64,000 bases of DNA from Paracoccus wurundjeri (GTDB lineage: Bacteria; Pseudomonadota; Alphaproteobacteria; Rhodobacterales; Rhodobacteraceae), in NCBI RefSeq assembly GCF_030678915.1, contig NZ_JAUUTZ010000002.1, forward strand, positions 309,445-373,444, read 5' to 3'. A program made the translations under genes and the position numbers. A model generated the notes under the pieces. The model was given only the letters and a program-made list of their open reading frames with translations. It searched no databases and was not told the DNA's origin. Positions 17,883 to 27,968 of the stretch are shown in pieces; position 1 is the first letter of the stretch; each line of letters begins with the position of its first letter.

Positions 17883-18962
17883 ATGTCCACAGGAATCGCC
17901 ATGTCCGCCCCAAAACCTTCCGATCTTGCCTTCGTGCCCTTTATCAGTGTCGAGAACATGATGCGGCTTCTGCACCGGATCGGCATCCCTGACGCCCTGA
18001 CCGGCCTTGCCGCCTATATCGAAGAGGATTTCCGGCGATGGGAGCTTTTCGACAAGACGCCGCGGGTGGCTGCGCATTCCAGCGATGGCGTCATTGAACT
18101 GATGCCGACCTCTGACGGAACGAGTTATGCGTTCAAATATGTCAACGGGCATCCAAAGAATACGCGTGACGGGTTGCAGACCGTCACCGCGTTCGGCCTG
18201 CTGGCCGAAGTCGCGACGGGCTATCCGCTGCTGCTGTCGGAAATGACCTTACTGACGGCTTTGCGTACGGCAGCAACTTCGGCATTGGTGGCAAAATATC
18301 TTGCGCCCGAAGGGGCGGACACGATGGCCCTGATCGGCAATGGTGCACAATCCGAGTTTCAGGCGCTTGCCATGAAGGCGGTTTGCGGCATCGCGCATCT
18401 GCGCCTTTACGATATCGACCCGAAGGCCACCGAAAAAGCGATGCGCAATCTTGCCGGTCATGGCTTCACGCTGACTGCCTGCGCGTCGGTGCAGGAGGCG
18501 GTCGAGGGCGCACAGATCATCACCACCTGTACCGCCGATAAGCAATTCGCGACGATCCTGACAGACAATCTGGTTGGCGCGGGCGTTCATATCAACGCCA
18601 TCGGCGGCGATTGCCCGGGCAAGACCGAGTTGCACAGGGATATCCTGAGCCGCGCCGATGTCTTTGTGGAATATCCCCCGCAGACCCGGATCGAGGGCGA
18701 GATCCAGCAGATGCCAGAGGATTTTCCGGTCACCGAGTTCTGGCAGGTCGTGACCGCCGCCGCGCCCGGTCGGCGCAATGATCGCCAGATCACGCTTTTC
18801 GACGGGGTGGGCTTTGCGACCGAGGATTTCTCGGCCCTGCGCTATATCCGCGACCGGCTTGAGGGCACCGGGTTTTATCAGGCGCTTGATCTGCTTGCCG
18901 ATCCTGATGATCCCCGCGATCTTTTCGGCATGCTCCAGCGCGCGAATGATGGCGCAGCATGA
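17883..18962 (+). CDS. Ornithine cyclodeaminase
   Basis: The roughly 359-residue product belongs to the ornithine cyclodeaminase/mu-crystallin family. Landmarks are FVPFISVENMMRLLHRIG near the start, FKYVNGHPKNT, LLSEMTLLTALRTAATSALVAKYLAP, the NAD-binding ALIGNGAQSEFQALA near residue 150, and NAIGGDCPGKTELHRDIL with the catalytic Asp. The enzyme converts L-ornithine to L-proline and ammonia with bound NAD. The start is ambiguous among 17871 (TTG), 17883 and 17901. Its stop overlaps the ctlX start by four bases. Confidence 0.92.
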   Translation: MSTGIAMSAPKPSDLAFVPFISVENMMRLLHRIGIPDALTGLAAYIEEDFRRWELFDKTPRVAAHSSDGVIELMPTSDGTSYAFKYVNGHPKNTRDGLQTVTAFGLLAEVATGYPLLLSEMTLLTALRTAATSALVAKYLAPEGADTMALIGNGAQSEFQALAMKAVCGIAHLRLYDIDPKATEKAMRNLAGHGFTLTACASVQEAVEGAQIITTCTADKQFATILTDNLVGAGVHINAIGGDCPGKTELHRDILSRADVFVEYPPQTRIEGEIQQMPEDFPVTEFWQVVTAAAPGRRNDRQITLFDGVGFATEDFSALRYIRDRLEGTGFYQALDLLADPDDPRDLFGMLQRANDGAA

Positions 18963-19888
18963 GCCGCCCCTCTGTTCAGGCTCCGGCTGCCGTTGTCATG
19001 GTGCGCCCTCACCATTTCTCGGTGAATACCGAAACCGCGCAGGATAATGCTTTTCAGGCGAACCATGGCGACGCCGACAGCGCCCAGCTTGCCCGCCGCG
19101 CCTATGATGAACACAGCGCCGCCGTCGCCGAACTGGAACGCCACGGCGTCCGGGTGCATGTCTTCGAGGGCGACGATGCCGCCACGCCGGATTGCGTCTT
19201 TCCGAATAACTGGTTCTCGACCCATGCAGGCGGGCATGTCGCCATCTACCCGATGAAGGCGATGAACCGCAGGCGCGAAAGGCGCAGCGACATCATCGAG
19301 ATGCTGAAGACCAGATATCGGGTACAGGATGTGATCGATTATTCGGGGCTGGAGCCTGACGGCCTGTTTCTTGAGGGAACCGGGGCGATGGTGCTGGACC
19401 ATATCGGGCGGATCGCCTACGCGGTCGCGTCCGAGCGGACCAATCCGATCGCGCTGGAACGGTTTTGCACACATTTCGGCTTCGAGCCGATGGTCTTTCC
19501 GGCGGCGGATGCGCGAGGGACGCCGATCTATCACACAAATGTCCTGATGTGCATCGGTACGGATTTCGCACTGATCGGCGACGGAATGATAACGGATCGC
19601 GCGCGCCGGAAAGAGGTGGTCGCGCGACTTGAAGAATCGGGGCGCAGGGTGGTCCGGCTGACCGAGGCGCAGATCGGCGCCTTCGCCGGCAACGCCATCG
19701 AATTGCAGGGGCGGGATGCGCGATTACTGGCATTGTCGCGAACCGCGTTCGATGCATTGACGGTGACCCAGCGGGCAACCATCACGGAAAGCGCGACACT
19801 GGTACCGCTGTCGATCCCCACGCTGGAAATGGCGGGCGGATCGGTTCGTTGCACGATGGCCGGTATTCATCTTGCGCCGCGTCGCTGA
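18959..19888 (+). CDS. ctlX: Citrulline utilization hydrolase CtlX (guanidine-modifying superfamily)
   Basis: The 309-residue product is an arginine deiminase-like enzyme of the CtlX type. It shows VMVRPHHFSVN, DCVFPNNWFSTH near residue 80, LEGTGAMVLDH, IYHTNVLMCIG with the catalytic His, and a C-terminal SVRCTMAGIHLA with the catalytic Cys. The family hydrolyses citrulline or a similar ureido/guanidino compound. Coupled to ornithine cyclodeaminase, it gives a route citrulline to ornithine to proline. Family placement is strong; citrulline specificity is by analogy. Confidence 0.87.
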   Translation: MSRPSVQAPAAVVMVRPHHFSVNTETAQDNAFQANHGDADSAQLARRAYDEHSAAVAELERHGVRVHVFEGDDAATPDCVFPNNWFSTHAGGHVAIYPMKAMNRRRERRSDIIEMLKTRYRVQDVIDYSGLEPDGLFLEGTGAMVLDHIGRIAYAVASERTNPIALERFCTHFGFEPMVFPAADARGTPIYHTNVLMCIGTDFALIGDGMITDRARRKEVVARLEESGRRVVRLTEAQIGAFAGNAIELQGRDARLLALSRTAFDALTVTQRATITESATLVPLSIPTLEMAGGSVRCTMAGIHLAPRR

Positions 19889-20033
19889 TTGCGGGTGGAG
19901 ATATGACGGAGCTAGGTCGTCAGTGTTCCGTTTCCGTTGAATGCGAAACCGCGCCAAGCCGGAAAATTGCGGGAACTGCATAGCGACAATCAAATCTGGC
20001 CAGGGCGAAAATTCGCCCCGGCCAAGGCTGGCA

Positions 20034-20234
20034 TCAGGATTTGTCGCGTATGAAATCGTCGATACGACGCTCGGCATCGTCTTTTGCCCAGCCGTATTTC
20101 TCTTGCAGCTTTCCGGAAAGCTGGTCCCGGTTGCCGTCGATCTGATCGATCTCGTCGTCGGTCAGATCTCCCCATTTCTCCTTGACCGACCCTTTGAACT
20201 GTTGCCATTTACCTTGAATGATATCCCAATTCAT
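20034..20234 (-). CDS. CsbD family stress protein
   Basis: The 66-residue acidic product is the classic CsbD form: [39 protein letters not shown] and [19 protein letters not shown]. CsbD proteins are small helical proteins induced in general stress in many bacteria; their molecular role is not known. GGAGC lies eight bases before the ATG. It stands alone, with the 145 bases back to ctlX empty. Confidence 0.93.
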   Translation of the reverse strand: MNWDIIQGKWQQFKGSVKEKWGDLTDDEIDQIDGNRDQLSGKLQEKYGWAKDDAERRIDDFIRDKS

Positions 20235-20432
20235 CTCGCACTGCTCCTTTCAGCATGTGTGGTGACGAAATCGGACGCGCGTCCACTCTCTCGTGTCGCA
20301 ATTGCAGGATCAAAACGTCCGGAGGGCAGGAAAGTTCCGGGATTTTGCCCCGCCGATAGCTGCGATACCCCCGAGCGGACGGGTTTTCACGCATGGCAAG
20401 AGGGCTTTTCGGGGGGGATTCGCTTTCCCTCT

Positions 20433-20577
20433 CTTCCCCTTCTTCTTTGCGGTAAATACCTCGGGAGTCGCCGGCAGGTGCGCCACTGGTTCGAGAGCCA
20501 ACCGGCGACGGGGCAGCGCCCCCGGCTATCGCGGGACGCAAATAACCGGCGTTTCCGCTTCGGCAAAACGCGCTCTA
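20433..20577 (-). repeat. GC-rich 3'-end repeat, copy 2 (long form)
   Basis: This copy lies in the 449-base gap between csbD and cspA, the rest of which (20235-20432 and 20578-20683) shows no gene. It has the same blocks as copy 1 plus about 40 extra bases that form a nested hairpin (CGCCGG arms around a CTGGTTC/GAGCCAA stem). The outer edge reads ATAGAGCGCG on the minus strand, diverged from TAGAGCCTGTCGCG. It is downstream of cspA but about 100 bases from its stop. Confidence 0.82.
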
Positions 20578-20683
20578 TGGCACCAGCCATTCCGGACGCC
20601 GCTTTTGCCCTGTCGTCGTTTCCGACGTCCAAAGTCGATTTCCGGCCCCTTGGACGGGCCGGAAATCCATAGGTAAAGCGGGC

Positions 20684-20890
20684 TTATGCCAAAGCAAGAT
20701 TGACAGCGGATTCCCGGCCGTCGCGACCAGCTTCGATGTCATAGGTGACGGCTTGACCGTCATTCAGCTGGCTCAGGCCCGACCGTTCCACGGCCGAGAC
20801 ATGCACAAAAACATCACGTCCGCCATCTGCGGGGGCGATAAAACCGAAACCTTTGGTAGAGTTGAACCATTTCACGGTGCCATTGGCCAT
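20684..20890 (-). CDS. cspA: Cold-shock protein (CspA family)
   Basis: The 68-residue product is a single cold-shock domain with both RNA-binding motifs, KGFGFIAP and [10 protein letters not shown], and the usual [10 protein letters not shown] start. AGGAG lies about 9 bases upstream of the ATG at 20890, which excludes a 12-residue extension. It binds single-stranded RNA or DNA and melts RNA structure. The start is 228 bases from the next gene, leaving room for the long leader typical of csp mRNAs. Confidence 0.95.
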   Translation of the reverse strand: MANGTVKWFNSTKGFGFIAPADGGRDVFVHVSAVERSGLSQLNDGQAVTYDIEAGRDGRESAVNLALA

Positions 20891-21009
20891 CGTGTCGTCT
20901 CCTGTAATATTTGCTGCCCACAACATGCGGCAGCCCGGCTCAGCGTCGTCATTGGAACGTCTGAAGCCGAATGGAGACAGAGGGTCGAAAGAAGAACGTT
21001 TGCAGCGCC

Positions 21010-21037
21010 CGTATAAATATTATCGCCACGAATGCAA
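21010..21037 (-). promoter_or_regulatory. Candidate promoter of cspA
   Basis: On the minus strand TTGCAT (21037-21032) and TATACG (21015-21010) are 16 bases apart in an AT-rich patch. This would give cspA a leader of roughly 110 bases. It is a motif match only. Confidence 0.35.
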
Positions 21038-21118
21038 GTCATTCCGAATTCAGGCCCGCATATGTGACGCATCATCCGTCTGCCGGAACCGCCGATCGGA
21101 AAATATATGCCGGGGGAT

Positions 21119-22024
21119 TCAGCGATCCGCGATCCTGCCATATGCGAACTGGCGCACCAGAAAATCCAGAAAAGCACGAATTTTAGGCGCGAGATGCTGG
21201 CGCGACGGATAGACCGCGTAATGCGTGACTTCCGTCGTCCGCCACGCGTCCAGCGCGGTTTCGAGCCGCCCCTCTTGCAAATCCGTTTCCACATATTGAT
21301 GCGGGATCAGGCTGACCCCGAAGCCCGCGCGAAGCGCGTCACGGACCGCTAGGCTTGACGACACCGAATAGCGCGCGGCGACCGCTATACGTTCTATCTG
21401 CCCGTCTTTTCTGAATTCCCAGATATCGGCGTTCGGACCATGCGGAAAGCGGATATGGTCCAGCTTCGCCAGGTCGGACGGGGTTTGCGGTTTTCCATGC
21501 GCCGCGAAATAAGAACGGGTCGCGCAAAGCACATGTGACATCACCCCCAGTTTTCGCGCAATCAGACTTGAATCCTCCAGATTGCTATATCCCCTGATGG
21601 CAAGATCGAACCCTTCGCGGATGATATCCACGCGGCGGTCGTCAAGATGCAATTCAAGGCGCAAATCGGGATGGCGCGACAGGAATTCCGGTATCGCCTC
21701 GGACAGCCGGATAAGCGCGACTGTCATCGGCGCGCTTACCCTGAGCGTGCCGACCGGCGACGATCTGGTCGAAGAAAGCGCCGTTTCGCCTTCGATCAGG
21801 GCATCAAGGCCGCGCGAGACATGTTCAAGATAGGTCTTGCCCTCTTCAGTTAACGCCATGCGCCGCGTTGTCCGGTTGATCAGGCGCACGCCCAGATGCG
21901 CTTCCAGTTCCGCGATGTTCTTGCTGATGGCCGGTGGTGACAGACCAAGCTTTCTTCCGGCTTCGGCAAAGCTGCCTTGCTCGGCCACCTGTCGAAAAAC
22001 CCGCAATGCCGTGAAGCGATCCAT
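21119..22024 (-). CDS. LysR family transcriptional regulator
   Basis: The 301-residue product has the LysR N-terminal helix-turn-helix (MDRFTALRVFRQVAEQGSFAEAGRKLGLSPPAISKNIAELEAHLGVRLINRTTRRM) and a substrate-binding-like domain with GTLRVSAPMT and HPDLRLELHLDD, of the AaeR/DsdC-like CrgA subgroup. It is divergent from a nitroreductase and an EamA exporter, separated by an AT-rich 98-107 base gap, and probably controls them. Confidence 0.92.
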   Translation of the reverse strand: MDRFTALRVFRQVAEQGSFAEAGRKLGLSPPAISKNIAELEAHLGVRLINRTTRRMALTEEGKTYLEHVSRGLDALIEGETALSSTRSSPVGTLRVSAPMTVALIRLSEAIPEFLSRHPDLRLELHLDDRRVDIIREGFDLAIRGYSNLEDSSLIARKLGVMSHVLCATRSYFAAHGKPQTPSDLAKLDHIRFPHGPNADIWEFRKDGQIERIAVAARYSVSSSLAVRDALRAGFGVSLIPHQYVETDLQEGRLETALDAWRTTEVTHYAVYPSRQHLAPKIRAFLDFLVRQFAYGRIADR

Positions 22025-22131
22025 TTTATTGTTCTCTGATAGTAAATGATTTCTTATAAAATTACCATATTATCGCATTTTGGCAAATTCCTTATCTCTG
22101 CTGTCATCAACTACAGCCAAGAGTGAACCAG

Positions 22132-22749
22132 ATGACCCATCCGACAATCGATCTTATCGAAAAGCGCGTTTCGGCCAATCGTTTCGATCCCTCGCATCTT
22201 CTGACGGATGCCGAGATCGCGGAACTCGTCCGCCTCGCGACCTGCGCGCCGACGGCCTATAATCTTCAGAACTGGCGGTTCATCGCGGTCCGCAGGTCAG
22301 AGGCGAAAGCGAAACTATGCGACCTCGCCTATGGTCAGGCCAAGGTCGCCGATGCGGCCGTGACCTTCATCATCTGCGGCCAGAAGCCCGATCATATCAG
22401 CCTGGCGGAACGGTTGCAGCCATTCGTCGCATCCGGTCATATGCCGCCTGACATGGCGGCCGCCTGGCAGGAAAACGTGCGCGCGACCTATGCCGGCGAT
22501 CCCCAGGCGGCCCGTGATGAAGCGATCCGTTCCGCCACATTCGGCGTGGCAACGCTGATCCACGCGGCCGAGGCGATGGAGCTCGTCTCTGGCCCGATGG
22601 TCGGGTTCGACGCGGATGCAGTGGCCCGCGAATTCGGACTCGCGCAGGACGAAATGCCTGTCATGCTTCTTCCTGTCGGCCGCGCCGCGCCGGGCAACTG
22701 GCCGCAGAAGCCGCGCCGCCCGCTTTCCGAGGTTCTTCAGTTATCATGA
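22132..22749 (+). CDS. Nitroreductase family FMN oxidoreductase
   Basis: The roughly 205-residue product is a nitroreductase-fold flavoprotein: LATCAPTAYNLQNWRFIAV near residue 38, ATFGVATLIHAAEAMELVSGPMVGFD in the middle, and EMPVMLLPVGRAAPGNWPQKPRRPLSEV at the end. These enzymes reduce nitro compounds, quinones or enones with NAD(P)H. A GTG at 22123 is an alternative start. The stop overlaps the EamA start by four bases. Confidence 0.9.
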   Translation: MTHPTIDLIEKRVSANRFDPSHLLTDAEIAELVRLATCAPTAYNLQNWRFIAVRRSEAKAKLCDLAYGQAKVADAAVTFIICGQKPDHISLAERLQPFVASGHMPPDMAAAWQENVRATYAGDPQAARDEAIRSATFGVATLIHAAEAMELVSGPMVGFDADAVAREFGLAQDEMPVMLLPVGRAAPGNWPQKPRRPLSEVLQLS

Positions 22750-23594
22750 AAGCCAATCTCTCGGATCTGTCACTTACCGCTATCGCGCCGATTGTCTGGG
22801 GCAGCACCTATCTTGTCACGACCCAGTTCCTGCCCGGATTTTCGCCGATGACCGTCGCCATGCTGCGCGCGCTGCCGGCCGGGCTTCTGCTGCTGGTGAT
22901 CATGCGTCAGTTGCCAGCCGGGATCTGGTGGCTGCGGGCCTTTGTCCTTGGCGCTCTTAATATCTCGATCTTTCTCAGCATGTTATTCGTCGCGGCATAC
23001 AGGCTTCCCGGCGGTGTGGCGGGCACGGTGCTTTCCGCCCAGCCACTGATCGTCGTCTTCCTGGCCGCATTCCTGTTATCCGGCAGGTTACGTCCGCTGA
23101 CAGTCGTGGCCGCGCTGGTTGGCATGGGCGGCGTTGCCTTGCTGGTGCTGACCCCAAGCGCCTCGCTTGACGCAATCGGCATCGCGGCCGGTCTGGCGGG
23201 GGCGACATCCATGGCGCTGGGAAGCATCCTGGCGCGCAAATGGCAGCCTCCGGTATCGCCGCTTACCTTTACGGCATGGCAACTGACTTGTGGCGGGTTG
23301 CTCCTACTTCCGGTCGTTCTGGTTGTCGATCATGCCATTCCTGTTCCGACGGTTTCCAACCTGCTGGGCCTTGTCTGGCTGGGCCTGATCGGAGCGGCCG
23401 TGACCTATGCGCTCTGGTTCCGCGGAATCGGACGGCTGGCGCCTTCAGTCGTATCTTCGCTGCTATTCCTCAGCCCGCTGACCGCTGTGCTGCTTGGATG
23501 GGTTTTTCTGGGACAGACGCTGAGCATATTGCAGATAACCGGAATCGCGCTTGTCATCGGAAGCATCTGGCTTAGCCAGCGGGCGAATGGCTAG
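22746..23594 (+). CDS. EamA/DMT family membrane exporter
   Basis: The 282-residue product has about ten hydrophobic segments in two EamA repeats. Landmarks are IAPIVWGSTYLVTTQFLPG at the start, GAATSMALGSILARKW in the middle, and LLFLSPLTAVLLGWVFLGQTLS in the second repeat. It is a drug/metabolite transporter of the RhaT/YdcZ-like group. Coupling to the nitroreductase and divergence from a LysR gene suggest a detoxification unit. Confidence 0.9.
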   Translation: MKANLSDLSLTAIAPIVWGSTYLVTTQFLPGFSPMTVAMLRALPAGLLLLVIMRQLPAGIWWLRAFVLGALNISIFLSMLFVAAYRLPGGVAGTVLSAQPLIVVFLAAFLLSGRLRPLTVVAALVGMGGVALLVLTPSASLDAIGIAAGLAGATSMALGSILARKWQPPVSPLTFTAWQLTCGGLLLLPVVLVVDHAIPVPTVSNLLGLVWLGLIGAAVTYALWFRGIGRLAPSVVSSLLFLSPLTAVLLGWVFLGQTLSILQITGIALVIGSIWLSQRANG

Positions 23595-23762
23595 TCGGGG
23601 CGCAAGGATAACTTTGCCCGGATGCGCAAGGGCCGGTTTCAAGGTAAAAGACAAGACGGTCATGCCACTCGTCTCGTCCATAATCTGCCCAAGTGATCGG
23701 CAGTCTGCCTAAAATTTTGCCTACCGTCGGAAAGCCTTCGTTTCCGTCATCCCGCAGGGACG

Positions 23763-24617
23763 ATGCGTGGTTGCAGCCGCAGGGTCATGGCTTTCATTGG
23801 CGCCATGTTCGACTCGACAGGTTCAACAGTTTTGCAGCGAAGCCACGGACTGGCCCGGATCATGCTGGGGCCCAGGGGGCTGATCGATCTTGCGCAAGCG
23901 GGTTCGGCCAAGGTCATGATGCCGCATGTCGTGGCAAAATGCCCCGAGGTCGTTTTTCTGAACACCTCGGGCGGAATGGCCTCTGGCGACCGGCTGGAAT
24001 ATCATGTCGGGATGCGGGCCGGTTGCCGGGCCGTGGCGACCACCCAGACCGCCGAACGCGCCTATCGCGCGAATGATCTTCCTGCGCGGGCACAGGTCCG
24101 GCTGACGCTTGGCCCGGGAAGCTGGCTCGATTGGCTGCCGCAGGAAACCATCCTCTTTGACGGTGCAAGGCTGGAGCGCGTGACTCGTGTCGATCTGGGG
24201 CCGGGGGCGGGCTGCATGTTGCTGGAGATGATCGTGCTGGGCCGTCAGGCGATGGGCGAGCAGCTATCGCATCTGCATCTGCGCGATCGCCGCGAAATAT
24301 GGCAGGGGGGGCGGGTCATTCACCATGACGCGCTGTCGCTGGACGACGCGGCGCTGCCTCGCTTGCAGGATCCGGCCATTCTGAACGGCGCGAAGGCGAT
24401 GGCGACATTGGCGGTGATTGCCTCGCATGCGCCGGACTTGCTGGGCTGCGCACGCGCGGTTCTGGATGAACCCGGCGTAACTGCGGCGGCAAGTGCGCCG
24501 CCCGGACGGCTGATCCTGCGGCTGCTTGCCTCTGACGGATGGCCTTTGCGGCGGCAGATCAACCGGTTGCTCGGGGCGCTTCGTCCCGATCCCTTACCAC
24601 GTATCTGGCAGGTCTGA
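23763..24617 (+). CDS. ureD: Urease accessory protein UreD
   Basis: The product (284 residues from the first ATG) has the UreD landmarks LARIMLGPRGLIDLAQAGSAK, VFLNTSGGMASGDRLEY, TQTAERAYRA, WLPQETILFDGARL and GWPLRRQINRLLGALRPDPLPRIWQV. UreD docks on the urease apoprotein and with UreF and UreG delivers nickel. Starts at 23763, 23787 or 23802 are all possible. It is the first gene of ureDAJBCEFG; the 168 bases upstream contain no gene. Confidence 0.95.
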   Translation: MRGCSRRVMAFIGAMFDSTGSTVLQRSHGLARIMLGPRGLIDLAQAGSAKVMMPHVVAKCPEVVFLNTSGGMASGDRLEYHVGMRAGCRAVATTQTAERAYRANDLPARAQVRLTLGPGSWLDWLPQETILFDGARLERVTRVDLGPGAGCMLLEMIVLGRQAMGEQLSHLHLRDRREIWQGGRVIHHDALSLDDAALPRLQDPAILNGAKAMATLAVIASHAPDLLGCARAVLDEPGVTAAASAPPGRLILRLLASDGWPLRRQINRLLGALRPDPLPRIWQV

Positions 24618-24620
24618 TCC

Positions 24621-24932
24621 ATGAATCTTTCTCCTCGTGAACGCGAGAAACTGTTGGTCTCACTCGCCGCGATGGTCGCCCGGGGGCGATTGCAGCGCGG
24701 CGTCAGGCTGAACCTCCCCGAGGCCATCGCCCTGATCACCGATTTCGTCGTCGAGGGGGCCCGCGACGGGCGTAGCGTTGCCGATCTGATGCAGGCGGGC
24801 GCGCATGTCATAACCGCAGATCAATGCATGCAGGGCGTGCCCGAGATGATCGAGGCGGTACAGGTCGAGGCCACTTTTCCCGATGGCACCAAGCTGGTCA
24901 CCGTCCATCATCCGATCCGTCAGGAGGCTTGA
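24621..24932 (+). CDS. ureA: Urease gamma subunit UreA
   Basis: The 103-residue product is a normal gamma subunit: [66 protein letters not shown] and the C-terminal VTVHHPI. It combines with UreB and UreC to form the nickel enzyme that hydrolyses urea to ammonia and carbamate. It lies three bases after ureD. Confidence 0.97.
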   Translation: MNLSPREREKLLVSLAAMVARGRLQRGVRLNLPEAIALITDFVVEGARDGRSVADLMQAGAHVITADQCMQGVPEMIEAVQVEATFPDGTKLVTVHHPIRQEA

Positions 24933-25496
24933 ATGAAAAGATTTTCTATTATCACCACCACGATCTTCTTCCTGCCCGGATCGGCATTCGCGCATCCCGG
25001 CCATGAAAGCGGGCAGTTCATCGGCGGGCTGTCCCATCCCATCGCTGGGGCGGATCACCTGCTGGCCATGATCGCGCTTGGCCTTTTGGCGGCGCAGCTT
25101 GGCGGGCGGGCGCTTTGGGCGCTGCCTGCCGGATTCGTTGCCGCGATGATCGCGGGCGGTCTATGGGGCTGGGCGGGGCTGCCCTTCCCCGGCGCCGAGC
25201 CGATGATCCTTGCCTCGGTCGTCATCCTTGGCGCCTTGGTCGCCATGGTCATGCGGCTGCCTCTGTCAGTACTGCTTCCCGGCGTTGCGCTGTTCGGCTT
25301 TGCACATGGCTGGGCGCATGGCGCGGAAGGTCCCGCGCAAGGGGTGATCACCTATGCCATCGGCTTTGCTGCCGCGACCATGGGGCTGCATCTTCTGGGT
25401 ATCGCCATGGGCAGGCTGATCGGGCGCGGGGCGCTGTTGCGGGGGCTTGGGGGCGGCACGGTGCTGGCTGGCCTTGCGCTGGCGGTTGCGGGCTAG
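24933..25496 (+). CDS. ureJ: HupE/UreJ family membrane protein, probable nickel permease
   Basis: The 187-residue product has a signal sequence ending SAFA, then HPGHESGQFIGGLSHPIAGADHLLAM, the His-rich face of HupE/UreJ proteins, and about six membrane helices including FAHGWAHGAEGPAQG. HupE/UreJ proteins are linked to hydrogenase and urease operons and are thought to bring in nickel. It begins directly after the ureA stop and lies four bases before ureB, which fits urease metal supply. Confidence 0.92.
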   Translation: MKRFSIITTTIFFLPGSAFAHPGHESGQFIGGLSHPIAGADHLLAMIALGLLAAQLGGRALWALPAGFVAAMIAGGLWGWAGLPFPGAEPMILASVVILGALVAMVMRLPLSVLLPGVALFGFAHGWAHGAEGPAQGVITYAIGFAAATMGLHLLGIAMGRLIGRGALLRGLGGGTVLAGLALAVAG

Positions 25497-25499
25497 GCC

Positions 25500-25805
25500 A
25501 TGATCCCCGGTGAAATCTTTCCCGCAAAAGGCGACATCGTGCTGAACGAGGGCCGCGAAACGATTGTTCTGTCGGTCGCCAATACAGGCGACCGCCCGAT
25601 CCAGGTCGGCAGCCATTACCATTTCGCGGAAACCAATCCGGCCCTGCAATTCGACCGCACCGCTGCACGCGGCATGCGCCTGTGTATCCCGGCAGGTACC
25701 GCCGTCCGGTTCGAGCCGGGGCAATCGCGCGAGGTCCGGTTGATCCCTTATGCCGGGCAGCGGATCGTGCAGGGGTTCCGCAAAGCTGTCATGGGGGCAC
25801 TGTGA
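25500..25805 (+). CDS. ureB: Urease beta subunit UreB
   Basis: The 101-residue product has [63 protein letters not shown] and [10 protein letters not shown], all diagnostic of the beta subunit. It shares one base with the ureC start (TGATG), so translation is coupled. Confidence 0.97.
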   Translation: MIPGEIFPAKGDIVLNEGRETIVLSVANTGDRPIQVGSHYHFAETNPALQFDRTAARGMRLCIPAGTAVRFEPGQSREVRLIPYAGQRIVQGFRKAVMGAL

Positions 25806-27490
25806 TGGTGACCCTGTCCCGTGCCGATTATGCGGCGATGTATGGCCCGACGCGCGGCGACCGCATCCGGCTGGCCGATACGGAACTGGTGATCGAAGTC
25901 GAGCGCGATCTGACCATTCCCGGCGAAGAGGTCAAATTCGGCGGCGGCAAGGTCGTCCGCGACGGGATGGGGCAATCGCAGGTTACGCGCGAAGGCGGTG
26001 CAATGGATACCGTCATTACCGGTGTCGTGCTGTTCGATCATCAGGGCATCATCAAGGCCGATATCGGGCTGAAGGATGGCCGCATCGCCGGGATCGGCAA
26101 GGCGGGCAATCCCGACACCCAACCCGGCGTCACCCTGATCATCGGCCCGGGAACCGAGATCATCGCGGGCGAGGGCCGCATCCTGACCCCCGGCGGCTTC
26201 GACTGCCATATCCATTACATCTGCCCGCAACAGGTCGATCACGCGCTGCATTCCGGCGTAACCACGCTGCTAGGCGGCGGCACCGGCCCCGCGCATGGGA
26301 CTTTGGCCACGACCTGCACCCCCGGGCCGTGGCATATCGCCCGGATGCTGGAAGCCTGCGCCGATCTGCCCGTCAATATCGGCGTGGCGGGCAAGGGGAA
26401 TGCCTCGCGCCCCGCACCATTGGAGGAACAGATCCGCGCCGGGGCCTGCGCGTTGAAACTGCACGAGGATTGGGGAACCACCCCCGCCGCCATCGACAAT
26501 TGCCTGAGCGTGGCCGACGCGATGGATGTGCAGGTGATGATCCATACCGACACGCTGAACGAATCCGGCTTTGTCGAGGATACGATGGCCGCCATCGCAG
26601 GCCGCACGATCCACGCCTATCACACCGAGGGCGCTGGCGGCGGTCATGCGCCGGACATTATCCGCATGGTGGGCATGGGCAATGTGCTGCCCTCATCCAC
26701 CAACCCGACGCGGCCCTATACCGGCAATACCATCGAAGAGCATCTGGACATGCTGATGGTCTGCCATCACCTTGACCGCCGGGTGCCCGAGGATGTGGCC
26801 TTCGCCGAAAGCCGCATCCGGCGCGAAACCATTGCGGCCGAGGATATCCTGCACGATCTGGGCGCCTTCAGCGTGATTTCCTCGGACAGTCAGGCGATGG
26901 GCCGGATCGGCGAGGTCATCATCCGCACATGGCAGACCGCCGACAAGATGCGCCGCCAGCATGGGCGGCTTGATGGCGAGCAGGGCAAGAACGACAATCT
27001 GCGCGCCCGCCGCTATATCGCAAAATACACGATCAACCCGGCCATCGCGCATGGCGTCTCTGCCCATATCGGCAGCATCACCCCCGGCAAGCGCGCCGAT
27101 CTTGTCCTGTGGTCCCCGGCATTTTTCGGCGTCAAGCCCGAGATGGTGCTGATCGGCGGTCAGATCAGCGTGGCGCAGATGGGCGATCCGAACGGTTCGA
27201 TCCCGGTGCAGCCGGTCTTCAGCCGCCCGATGTGGGGGCATTCGCGCCGTGCCTCGGCACTGTTCGTCTCGGGCGCGGGGCTGGAAGCCGGAGCGGGCGA
27301 TGGCTTGGACAAAACGCTGATCGCGGTCGCGAATACGCGTGACATCGGCAAGGCGGATATGGTGCTGAACGATTCCATGCCCGAAATCGAGGTCGATCCC
27401 GAAACATACGAGGTGCGGGCGAATGGCGAATTGCTGAGCTGCGAACCCGCGACTGAACTGCCGATGGCGCAACGCTATTTCCTGTATTGA
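25805..27490 (+). CDS. ureC: Urease alpha subunit UreC
   Basis: The 561-residue catalytic subunit has every expected active-site residue: His135 and His137 (DCHIHYI), Lys218 ([10 protein letters not shown], carbamylated to bridge two nickel ions), His247, His273 ([14 protein letters not shown]), flap Cys320 (MVCHHLD) and Asp361 ([10 protein letters not shown]). It hydrolyses urea to ammonia and carbamate. The ATG at 25805 overlaps the ureB stop; longer in-frame starts inside ureB are rejected. Length is close to the usual 567. Confidence 0.98.
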   Translation: MVTLSRADYAAMYGPTRGDRIRLADTELVIEVERDLTIPGEEVKFGGGKVVRDGMGQSQVTREGGAMDTVITGVVLFDHQGIIKADIGLKDGRIAGIGKAGNPDTQPGVTLIIGPGTEIIAGEGRILTPGGFDCHIHYICPQQVDHALHSGVTTLLGGGTGPAHGTLATTCTPGPWHIARMLEACADLPVNIGVAGKGNASRPAPLEEQIRAGACALKLHEDWGTTPAAIDNCLSVADAMDVQVMIHTDTLNESGFVEDTMAAIAGRTIHAYHTEGAGGGHAPDIIRMVGMGNVLPSSTNPTRPYTGNTIEEHLDMLMVCHHLDRRVPEDVAFAESRIRRETIAAEDILHDLGAFSVISSDSQAMGRIGEVIIRTWQTADKMRRQHGRLDGEQGKNDNLRARRYIAKYTINPAIAHGVSAHIGSITPGKRADLVLWSPAFFGVKPEMVLIGGQISVAQMGDPNGSIPVQPVFSRPMWGHSRRASALFVSGAGLEAGAGDGLDKTLIAVANTRDIGKADMVLNDSMPEIEVDPETYEVRANGELLSCEPATELPMAQRYFLY

Positions 27491-27497
27491 GGCGAAC

Positions 27498-27968
27498 ATG
27501 ATCCCGCACAGCCACCATATCCTGCGTAACGCCAAGGCTCCCTTCGATGCGGAAGTCGTGCTGGACTATGATTCCCGCCTGCTGCGCCGCAAACGTCTGG
27601 ACTGTGCGGGCGGCGATTTCCTCGTCGATCTGCCCGAGACGGCCAGCCTGAACGATGGTGATGCCTTTGAACTGTCAGACGGTCGGCGCATTGTCGTGCG
27701 TGCCGCGCCCGAGCCGGTTCTGCTCATTCATGGCGATCTGCCCCGCCTCGCCTGGCATATCGGCAACCGCCACACCCCCTGCCGGATCGAACCCGACCGG
27801 CTGATCATCCGCGCCGATCACGTGCTGGAGGCGATGCTGCATAAACTGGGCGCGCAGACGAAGCATGCGATGCTGCCTTTCAGCCCCGAAGGTGGGGCTT
27901 ATGGTCACGGGCGGACCTTTGGGCATGATCACGGGCACTCTCATACCCATGCGCACGATCACGCCTGA
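27498..27968 (+). CDS. ureE: Urease nickel metallochaperone UreE
   Basis: The 156-residue product has a UreE N-terminal domain (RKRLDCAGGDFLVDLPETASL) and a metal-binding domain with LAWHIGNRHTPC. Its tail is His-rich: [15 protein letters not shown]. UreE carries nickel to the UreDFG-apoenzyme complex. Its last 20 bases overlap ureF. Confidence 0.96.
   Translation: MIPHSHHILRNAKAPFDAEVVLDYDSRLLRRKRLDCAGGDFLVDLPETASLNDGDAFELSDGRRIVVRAAPEPVLLIHGDLPRLAWHIGNRHTPCRIEPDRLIIRADHVLEAMLHKLGAQTKHAMLPFSPEGGAYGHGRTFGHDHGHSHTHAHDHA

Noticed and set aside
25682..25804. Longer ureC start inside ureB
   Set aside because: The extra 41 residues are ureB in another frame; the [16 protein letters not shown] start matches the family and overlaps the ureB stop.
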